Shown here one piece after another: positions 50,978 through 61,400 of a DNA stretch of 64,000 bases. The stretch is from Atopsyche davidsoni. Taxonomy: Eukaryota > Arthropoda > Insecta > Trichoptera > Hydrobiosidae. The position numbers and the translations under genes are program-made. Each line of letters starts with the position of its first letter. The first letter of the stretch is position 1. A model generated the notes under the pieces. It searched no databases, was not told the origin of the DNA, and worked only from the letters and a program-made list of their open reading frames with translations. The stretch spans positions 10,966,501 through 11,030,500 of the forward strand of contig JAILWY010000001.1 in the NCBI GenBank assembly GCA_022113835.1, given 5' to 3'.

Positions 50978-51146
50978 AATATAATGAAATAAGTAACTTT
51001 CAGAAGAATCGGATGCACGACTTAAACTTTAAGTTTAAGTCGTGCATCTGATGATGACCTGGTTATAAGGTCGAAACTAGTAATGCAAATAATAAAATAA
51101 ACTCAATGTGAAGATATAAGTAAAAAGTTACTTATTTCATTATATT
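50978..51146. mobile_element. 169-bp MITE with 23-bp perfect TIRs and a central palindrome
   Basis: The ends at 50978-51000 and 51124-51146 are exact reverse complements over 23 bp; both contain AATGAAATAAGTAACTTT or its complement. CATT on both sides may be the target duplication. Inside, 51012-51048 is an 18-bp perfect inverted repeat around one base (core ACTTAAACTTTAAGTTTAAG), followed by GATGACCTGGTTATAAGGTC. No coding capacity. Confidence 0.8.
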
Positions 51147-51448
51147 CATTATATTTTAAATTAATTTTAACACTCGGAGTGCGGGAACCGATTTATGTCT
51201 TACGCGTAGACAGCGGTATATGGATCAAATGGATAAAAAAATGTCTGAGAGTGAATACATTTTTATTTGGGTAAATTGGCATGACGAAAGATTTTGAAGT
51301 CCTCTTCCGTAATGAGGGTACACGTTTACTATTTACGAAAAAAACTTTATTTCGGTAATAAACTAGAGTTTAACGAAGTTTAAAGCCATTTTTGTAATAT
51401 TTTTTCAATAGCGCGCGAAAAAGCTCGCAGGTGTCATGGCGTCTGCTT

Positions 51449-51541
51449 TGACGTCACGCCTCATCTCAACTGTCATGCATGTCATTGTGTTTGCATCGAA
51501 GTTTGTTTACAATTTGAGTTGTAAATTGAGGCGTGACGTCA
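51449..51541. promoter_or_regulatory. Two CRE palindromes in 15-bp inverted arms
   Basis: TGACGTCACGCCTCA (51449-51463) and its exact reverse complement TGAGGCGTGACGTCA (51527-51541) are separated by 63 bp. Each arm carries a full TGACGTCA. The block is followed by AT-rich DNA with E2F-like TTTTGGCGCGAAA near 52,095. Either paired binding sites or the ends of a small inverted-repeat element. Confidence 0.45.
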
Positions 51542-54020
51542 TGCGCTGTCATTGGTGTTTCAGTCAAAATGGCCGATTGCAGTATTTTAGTCTTTTAATT
51601 TATTGAAAATCTTATTAATCTCAGATTTTTAAATAAAACTAAATTAGTCTTTTAAATCCTTTTAATATGTATTTTCCCATAAAATAATTATTTCTTTGAT
51701 TATTTGATACTGTCGTCACGCCAATTGCGATAACTTGGAAAATACTCATTTGATTTTTATATTTATTTTTTCGTATTACTTATAATTGTACTATTCACAG
51801 TTCTGTGGACATAAATTCTAGTTTCGAACATAGATTTTTTTTTTCAAGGCAATTGAAGCGACCCGCATTCTACCGCCATAGACATTAAAAACACGTTTAT
51901 ATGCGACCCGCGCTCTAGTACCAGTCCACAAAAAATATCTTAAGGTGCGCCCCGCATTCAATGTGTTAACACAAGAAACCGAAAATTTCATTTCAATCGA
52001 ACCCATATTTCAAAAGATATCGACATTTTAAACTAACACTGATTTTGCGCGCGAAACCCAAATAATTGCCCGCGCCAATTGTAATTTTGGCGCGAAATTC
52101 ACCCGACCCTGAAGTGTTAAAACTTAACAAATTTGACAAGGCAGTGTAATTTATGACACCTACCTATTACTACTTTCTATCCGTGTATTTTCTTTCCATA
52201 AGATACCTTAGATTTAAGTTTTTTTTTATAAAAAATAACCAATTACATAACAGCTGTCATAATTGTCGTAGAACAAAATAACGAGACAGTCATTTATGAC
52301 ATCTGCCTATTTTTTAAAAAGTTTTACAAAAAAATATATATATAAATTTACAAATGACACCGATGTTTTACGCAAGACACCCACTGTGATCTTTATCAAA
52401 GAGCAACTAAATTATCATAAAACTGTACAAGATAAATACACTCTCAACTACAGTGTACCTATTTGCGCGTGCGTGCAAAATAATAAAAAGGTGTCGTAAA
52501 TGACACTGAGTTGTCGTTAAATGCCAAATATTTTACATTTTAAAACTTCAAATATATACGTATATATTAATTAATTTTTTTTTAAGCGATTACTTAAATT
52601 AAAATGTAATCAATTTACTTCTTTAAAAGTAAATAAAGAACACTTGAAGTAATGTAGAGTTACAAAAAATATATATTTGAATTTTGTGTTATTTTTCGGC
52701 TACATTTTATTAATGAATTTAAAATGTTAGCTGGTTTGCGACCACTGAAATATTCCCTCAGCTGTACTCCAGACGTGTGCGTTTGTTTTGCTTTCTATCT
52801 CTTTCTAAGCGTGCTCTGTCCACAAATAAAGCCCGAATGGAGGAGTCCTACAACTGAGTTTATTTATGACGGGAGCGTAAAGATTTAGGTCGGTTTCATG
52901 TCGTCGCAGCTACATATAAAATTAATCATGAAATTTACTCTAAAAATTTATCAATTTAATATTAACAACAACAAAAATTAAGTATTTTTTACACAATTAG
53001 TATTGTCACATATTTCATTACTATGAATTTAACAAATTATCAATTTAATTTTTCCCTGCTAATCTAGAAATGAATAATTTATTTTACAATTTCATACATT
53101 TGTTAAACATACCTATAATTTTTTTTATTGTTATTATTATCTTTTATATGAAGTTGGCATTGAATATTTACTTGAAATTTATATTCAGTTGATAATATAA
53201 TATTTTAAATTCAACACATAGCAAATAAATTTAAATACTTCGTGGGTGAAATAAAATATAACAATAAAGTTGCATTGTAAGGTCATTTGTGCAAACGAAT
53301 CGAGGATTGCTTATGATCCCAATAACTGTAAGGACTGGCTTATATTATCAAAATATGATATTTAAATATGCATTGTGTTTTAAAACAAAATTTTGCGATA
53401 ATATATTACATCGTGAGAGATCTAAAAGCTTTTATGAATCCATCAAAAACTTTTTAGATTAATTGCAAATATATTGTAGTGCTTTCTGTTGATAAATTTT
53501 AAAAACTTTTCCTTCAATTTGTGTCGGTAAAACAGAGACTTATATTTTAGTTTCAATTTTTCTCTGACTATTTCTTTTTACTGGCGTATTTTATTTTTTA
53601 TTTAAAATATGTAAATTAAAAATAATTTAAACATTGTAAATAAAAAAAATCTATTATTAAAAGCAATGTATCAATATCGACTTCACAATTATTTATGAAA
53701 ATGCTTATACAAATTGAAACTCACTGGAGCTTAAATAGAATTATGGTGTGGTGTGTTATATCGGGTGTGGGTTATAAGTTACTAGATGAATAATTTTAAA
53801 GGTTGTACGACTTGAAAAAACATCATGAATAAATATATAAGTTAGCATTGAGTGTATATATAGGTATTGTATAAGTAATAAGATAATGATTTTAAATAAA
53901 ATTAATAATTATTGTTATCGAATAAAGATTATTTTTAGTATAGATTGACAATACGAGATTGGTATAAGATTCAAATTTTTCATATAAAATAAACTTTAGG
54001 CATCATAAATCATTCATAAT

Positions 54021-54045
54021 CATTAATCCACTGCTGGACCTGCGT
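54021..54045 (+). repeat. Fragment resembling a dispersed lepidopteran repeat
   Basis: TTAATCCACTGCTGGACCTG resembles the CCACTGCTGGACATAGGCC-type sequence that recurs across many lepidopteran genomes. Only this short part is preserved. The match is from recognition, not a search. Confidence 0.45.
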
Positions 54046-54303
54046 ATCAACGTGTTCCGAGATATCTAAAAAAATCATCACACTTACGGATAGCGTGAAA
54101 TCTTTTTTTGATATTTTTTTAGATTAAAATATCAAGCAAACTAAATAATAATTCCAACTCTAAAGATAGTCGAAAATTAGGCTTTTAATGTAGAGCTGCA
54201 CAAAGGTTACTTTTGATCAAATACATTATCGGACTAAATCCGAATCCACCTTACGTAAGACAATGATCTAATTACATTCTTAACAAGCAACTGCAGTGTT
54301 AAT

Positions 54304-54319
54304 GGGGGGGGGGGGGGGG
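54304..54319. repeat. G16 homopolymer
   Basis: Sixteen consecutive G residues in an AT-rich context. Such runs are prone to G-quadruplex formation and to length miscalls in assembly. Confidence 0.9.
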
Positions 54320-54959
54320 CATAAATTAAAAATAATTATATTATGAGCACAACGCTTGTTACTTACAAAAAATCATGATTCTTTATTTTACTTTTGGTAA
54401 ATTTACAATAGTTATAATACGGTATGTGGCCCCTGATCCTGCGGACAGGTTTTGGGGCTTACAAGGTGTGGTTTAAGTGGTAGCGTACATGCATTTCTAT
54501 ATTTCCGCTAACGAATTATGCAGGGAAAATAGTGTAAAATAACCCTTTTTTTTAATAAGCAAATAAATAACTAAAAACTAGATAACTATACCGATAGATA
54601 GTTGTGCTCTTCCCATCGGAGTACGACACCAAGTGTCTAAGATTTAGGTAGGTACTTACTAAGGGGCCATTTCACTTGACCCAAGACCTTTTTGAATACG
54701 ATTGACTATAAAAATCTCAATCTGTATAATATGCCATTCAATAATATGTTAGTTATGCTGTAAATTATTTCACTCGCTGCTTCATCCTCTATCAATGGAC
54801 AGACCTTCGACCGTAACATTTTTACTAGTTTCCTATTTATTTTTCAGTAAAATATGTCATTCGTTAAAAATCCAAGTTTTTTCGCGTTGCGCTCATTTAG
54901 TATTGAATATCTCTTTTAATCAGTTTTCAATTTGATAAGCCATTGCCAATGGAATATTG

Positions 54960-55419
54960 TTTACTCTTCGGACCGGGCTCCTCTCTCGGAGACAGATAAG
55001 TGATAAGCCAGTAGCCGTCTTCGGGCCGAGGGGATCCTGAGTCGCCCACCGGGAGCCGCGCCGGCTGTGACCCCCTAATTTGTAACACCCATCGAAATTG
55101 TTAATTACACATCTCACGACAGTCCAGAGACCTCACTCGCATACAAATGGGTGAACTTGTCGACGCACAGTGAGCGCGATGCGATAATATTACAGTATAT
55201 AACACATGAGTGCATGTCGGTATTTGTTTGGAGATTTCGCAAGATGATCGAGAGGTTCGAGACGAAGACCGCCGTTTCTTGTGATATTTTGAATTATTAC
55301 TGTGATGAAATAAAAGGAGTGCCATGTTGGTTGTTAGCCTGCTAGATATTTTGTGGATTTGCAACAATCGGTGTCCGAGAAAGGTTTCCGGTTTTGTGTG
55401 CCCGTCCGATTGACTGAAA
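54960..55419 (+). promoter_or_regulatory. MCT-B promoter region and 5' UTR (extent uncertain)
   Basis: A GC-rich patch (54,970-55,070) is followed by TATATAA at 55196-55202 and then by leader-like sequence to the MCT-B ATG. If the TATA word is used, transcription would begin near 55,225-55,235. Open frames between about 55,100 and 55,345 on both strands show no domain; one runs from an ATG at 55214 to a stop at 55345 and would be an upstream ORF if it is transcribed. The start site is not fixed. Confidence 0.35.
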
Positions 55420-58400
55420 ATGGAAAGGAAGTCTTCAGAGTTGGTGCCACCTGATGGCGGCTGGGGATGGGTCGTCTGCATTGCCTATGCTCTCAACAAC
55501 GTAAGTGTCTTGAAGAAATCCAAAGTAACACTGTTCGGTAGGCTAGATAGCAAGCCGTATTCTGAGATAATGTAATATATTATCGTATGCATAGAAAAAA
55601 TATATATATGAACCACTCGCGCTGTCAAGTTACTTTTACGTTTTCGTAACAGCTTTTATATAATCATCCATCAAATAGAAGGACCCAGGAACCCACTATA
55701 CTATTTTCCACTTAGAAAACCATGAGCACTGGCTCAGCATGAGTATATGCTCAGTGAAATGGTCGCCAACCTCCTCTGAGGAGAGACTCTCGATGAAGAA
55801 GATATTAATCACAATAATGTTTATTCTTTATGTTATAAATTGCTTATATTCATTTATTGTGTGGATAAAAAAAATATTTAAAATTTGGTTTTTAAATAAA
55901 TATTCGATTGCAAGTAATTAAATGCAGATCAATTGATTTTTTTAATCACTTCTATATTAATAATAATCGCCAAATATAATAAAATATTTAGTAAAATCTT
56001 TTTTTACCCAAACACGTTTATTGGGTATCCAATAGGTTTTTTAAGCAATCGATTATTGAAAATACAAAAAAAAATCTCGATTTCTTACATGTGAATTAAT
56101 AATCTATTTTTTTTAAACAATACAAGGCATTAAACGTGACACGTTTCTATTAATACAGTTATAAGTACTATCACTCAATAATTATGCCCCTGGTGACAGT
56201 GGCGTGCCGTAAGGGATACAATGTGTTAAATATTATTAATTATTTTTTATTTGATTAATAATAATAGAATATTTGAATATAGTAATTTTATAAAAAAATT
56301 ATCAGACACTTTTTTTTCGTTTGACTTTATTTAAAAATAATGGCGAATAAAAGTAAGATATAAAATTTCCAAAAGTCAGAGTAACACCCAAAAGAGGAGA
56401 CTTGGAGTACCCAAGGGGTTTGTTTTATATCTCCATCAATTTCTTTATAATATATTATTTTAAATTTCATAAAAATGAATATAAAAAAAAAATAGGAAAG
56501 AAGCTTTTCTTTCCTCTTTCTCCAATCTGATTTGATTTTCGGATGAAGTAATATTTTTTTATATATTCTTAAAGATCTCTTTAAAGCCTTGATTTATTTT
56601 TAATATAATATGAATCTACGTTAGAATTATATTTTCTTATTTATTTTACAAATATTGTTTAAACGCTTTATAATAACAAGGCGTATTTAGTTGTATACTA
56701 TAATTTTATTATAAAAGAAATAATTATCTTGAATTCTAGCTGTGGATCTGCAATCAACTATACATGGACATTGGACGTCCTGGACTGTAGGCCAAGTAGC
56801 TAGTAATTTACATTAATTAAACGCAAAGATTAAATAAGCCATCAACAATACTTCAGAACATGTAAACATCAAATCAAGAATATCCCAAGAAAAGTTGCAA
56901 AGGATTCAATTAAAATAACTGCAGGATTTTTATTAAAATACCATTATACCAAGTAACTAAATTAACATTACATATTTGTAAATAACAGTGGCTTGAGGCA
57001 TTTAGAGAACTTGAATAAATTGCTTAGAAAGTACTATTACTATTAGTCTCATGTGATATAGCATTGGTCAATTATAGTTTATAAATTTAGGGCAAACTTT
57101 AATGTGCTGACTTTTCATTTTATTTTCCCATGGAATAAATTTAGAACCAAATAAAATTTCGTGAAAAAAAAAAAAGAGTCAATCATATTTTAAAATCATA
57201 TTAAACGTCTAATCTCTCATCACCGATGTCAGAACTCTGCGGAAGTGCACTTCAGTTGTTTGCCTTGCATTTTTATGCTATCTGGCTATCATTAAAACAG
57301 GGAAAATTTAATTATTAGTTACATGCAATTGCAATGCAACTGGCCAGCACTGTGACCTCGTAGTAAATGCTTGGAGTAAACAATAAACGTCATAGATATT
57401 CTACATAACACAGTGTTTCAATATAACTGATATCAACGCTATCAAAGGATTTTTACTATGTAAAGAGTTAGTAAAATGCACATAACTATGTATTCAGAAC
57501 TCAATTCAATAATAGCAGCATGTCCCATTGAGACTTTCAAGTGAATGCATAATTCTTTTGTTGTTGTTTGTATTAACATCTTCAAAATCAGTCAAGCCAT
57601 GTTATCTAATAAATAATATTTAATGATAGATAGTAATAATCTATAGAATTTACACAAAGAAGTAAAAATATTCAGTCAAATATTACTTGTACATACTTCT
57701 GTATCCCCTGGAAAATAATTAGTTATATATTTACTAAAAATAATTTATTGAAAGTATAGGTGGAATTTGATTGTGATAACATAGTCACAAGTAGAAAAAT
57801 CGCTAAATGTATTAAATTTTTTATTGAATTTTCAGAAATATTGTATCTTGTAATGCAGACAAAACAGCTGGTATAGTGTTAAATATCACAATTAATATTT
57901 TTGTTATCTGATGCTATTATTTGTATTATAGATGGACTTGGATTTGTTAATTCTGAATTAAATTTTACCGTTTCTCAGGTTATCATTCCTCCGATGATAT
58001 CAGGCTTTGGTTTGATATTTCAACAGAGGTTTGCTGAGCTGGGGATGTCAGCTCTCAACGCTTCCATCATCATCAACCTAAACCATGCACTTGGAATTAT
58101 CCTGCCGTTGTTCAGTATGTCCCTCCTGAGGACTTACGGCTACCGGAAGATTGCCATTGTTGGTGCTTTGTGTGTGTTTCTAGGAATTCTCCTAACTTCC
58201 AAAGCAAAGATTTTTCTTCATTTCATATCAACTTACTGTTTTTTAATACGTAAGTAGTAGTATAAGTATTATGTCTTTAGCCAACATCTGGAAATCAAAT
58301 TAATAACCTACCTCTGAGTATTTTGGATGATGTAACAAAAGTATTATCTGAGATAATTTTATTGAAAATTACACTGTCCTCTATTTCTACTGATGAAAGA

Positions 58401-61400
58401 GATAAGGTTATATACGCATTCATTTAAAATGTACAGATTTATTGATACAAAAATACTCAGGTTTATTGATATAAGTAGATAATACTAATCAGATTATGTA
58501 TGACAGATGTCATAAAAATTAACATTTGTAGTATAACTTGAATTCGTAGTGCAAGACTGATTTCATAAAATCAATATTTATCATTTAATTCTTCCACCCG
58601 GTAAACATCCTTGATTATTTGCTTACTTGGCGCAGTGGTTAATTAATTTAAATCTGTCTACCTAACCTAAAGTATGGTTATACCTCACTCGGTTTTTATT
58701 ACCACATTAAAATGAGATATTCAAAAAATAAATCAATAAGATAACACCTTTAGAGAGGTAATAAAAACATTATTTAAATATATTTCATAGATAAGTGTAA
58801 TTGGAAATAGAAAGATAAACATTTATTATGCAAGTCAAATATATAAACAATTATAGTATTTCTACCATAAAAATTAACTTTTACCTTTGGAAGTATAATT
58901 TAAATTTCATTTATGAGGAAAAATCAAAAAATACACAAACTCTGAAACTCCACATCCCTCTGTAAAGAAACCAAAAGCTGTTTCTAATATTTATATTCTT
59001 ATGTGTGTCCTTTCTTCTGTACTTAAAATTTTTTATGGAAATTTTCAAAAGCATTAAAAGCAAAGAAATGATATCAATTCAAATTTATCATTCATATTTA
59101 ATCAATTTAATTAAGAATAACTCAATAAAATATTTATGAAATGGTGCTGACTCAAAAATGAATACCAAATTAATCTTTTTAATTTGAAATTTAAATGTTG
59201 TGCTAGTAATTATAAATCTCCTGCACAGTCACTGAAAGTTGAGAGTTCAAGTTCATTTACATTAGTCCTACATCAGTTGCAATATTCTGCATGATACTCG
59301 TTTATGTGTTGAAATAAAACTATTTTTATATTGATATTAGACATATATTGAGCACATATATTATTTTAAAACACATTATTATGTGGTACATACAGATAAA
59401 TTACTCATTCAGGCAATATTGTATCTACAGTAAAAATATTTCTCCTAAGTTGTTATATTTATAAGTATGGGAAAATGGATGAGCTTAAATACATCAGTGA
59501 TGTTTAGATGGATACCTATTAAGCTATCCATCACAAACAAGCTTTTTTAAATCTGTATGTAAAGTAATTACTCATTCATGCAACATATATTCTTATGATT
59601 AAATATGACGCATTTATTCCTTTATTGATATCAGATTTAATATAAAAATGTAATCTTTTCAGCAATTGGCATAGGTTTTGTGACATCCTCATTCTCATTG
59701 GCCATCGACTCTTTTTTTCTTCATAAACGTGGAAAAGCCATGATGTTGGGAAGGTCCATTACAGGATTGGGTTCCATAATAATGCCGCTAGCTATAAATG
59801 CGCTCTTGGAAGCATTTGGAGTCGAAGGCACCGTTGTAATTCTTGGAGCTCTTGCTTTGCATTCAGTGGTTGCAGCTTTGTTACTACGACCGGTAAAATG
59901 GTACCTCAAGGAGGATGTAGAAGTAACAATCCCAAATTTTAAGACTAAAAATTTAATTATTAATCAAGCAGAAATTTCAGAAAAAAATGGTAAACACTCT
60001 AGCATTGACTAATTAATTTCTTACTTTTAATTTTGCACTCTTCATTTACGTTCTTACTAAATGTTAATATAAAAAATAATTGTAAATATTTCATGTAGAA
60101 AAAGTTGTAGCAAAAATTCTTTATATGTACCAGGTACAGTGTATATTTTCTATTAATCATAGTAAATTGATGTCTAAGGTCTATGTCTGCGTATAATGTT
60201 TTCAAACCAGTTTTGTATACGGTGTGTGCATTAACTTTATTAAAAAAAATTGGTACAATATATTCTATTCAAAGTATTGTCCATCGCTCACCACTACTTT
60301 TTCCCATCTTTCGGGAAAATTATGGATTCCATCCCAAAAGAACTGTTCGTCTTTTGAAGCCAAGAAAGAATCAAGCCATTTTTGATACCCTCTTCGGAAG
60401 TGAAGCGTATTCCAGATAGGGCATTCTGCATCGATTGAAACAAGCGGTAGTTGGAAGGGGCAAGGTCTGGGCTATAAGGCGGGTGAGGCAGAACTTTCCA
60501 TCCACTGTTTTCCGAACAGGTTTTAACCGATTTAGCAACATGTGGCCGAGCATTTTCATGATAGAAAATTAGAGACTCGTGCCTGGTTGCATATTCTGGC
60601 CGTTTTTCTGCCAATGCTAGCTTCAAACGCATCAATTGTTGTCTGTAGAACTCGCCCGTGATAGTTTGGCCTGGCTCATAGTGGATGACATCCTTCTGAT
60701 CCCACCAACTACACAGCATTACCTTGGTGGCATGAATGTGGCCGTCGATGTTGATGCATGTCCGGGCTTACCCCATGATTTTTTACGCTTCAGGTTATTG
60801 TAGCGAATCCACTTTTCATCACCAGTGATGATACGATGAGAAAATGACTTTTTTTTGTGGCGTTCAAGCAGCATTACCGAAATGCAAAATCGCCTTTCGA
60901 CATCTCTGTGCTTCAATTCATGTGGCACCCAATTTTCTTGCTTTTGAATCATTCCCAATGCTTTTAAGTGTCTTGAAATTGTTGCTCGATCAACACCCAA
61001 TGATTCTGCGAGTTCTGCTTGCGTTTGACACAAGTCTTTATCAGACATTCTTTGTCATCCACTTCGTAATCACCATTGTTAAAGCGTTGAAACCAGTTCT
61101 CACACGTTTTTTGCGATGGAGCATGTTCACCATAAACTTCACACAGCAATCGGTGACTTTCAGCTGGTTTTTTCTTCCAATTGAAACAGAAAAGTAAAGC
61201 TTCCTGCATACTGAAAACAAAAGCGCAATAATGACGCTTCACAATGAAATGTTTAAGTATAGCCTGATGCGGTTCAATACTAGTAACGCCATCTCTTAGA
61301 AAATCCGAAAAAATTTATGCACACACCGTATATAAACAAGAAAATTTATGTAATTAAACGTAATGTATGGATATATATTTATATTGCTTTTTGTGATAAA

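Larger units (their letters stand above)
51560..54950. other. AT-rich stretch upstream of MCT-B, no gene seen
   Basis: No plausible coding exon. Notable pieces are the GCGCG-rich block at about 52,045-52,115, a repeat fragment at 54,021-54,045 and a G16 run at 54,304-54,319. Confidence 0.45.

Noticed and set aside
60720..61197. Plus-strand coding gene in the mariner region
   Set aside because: The 117-codon frame there is the antisense shadow of the transposase pseudogene.
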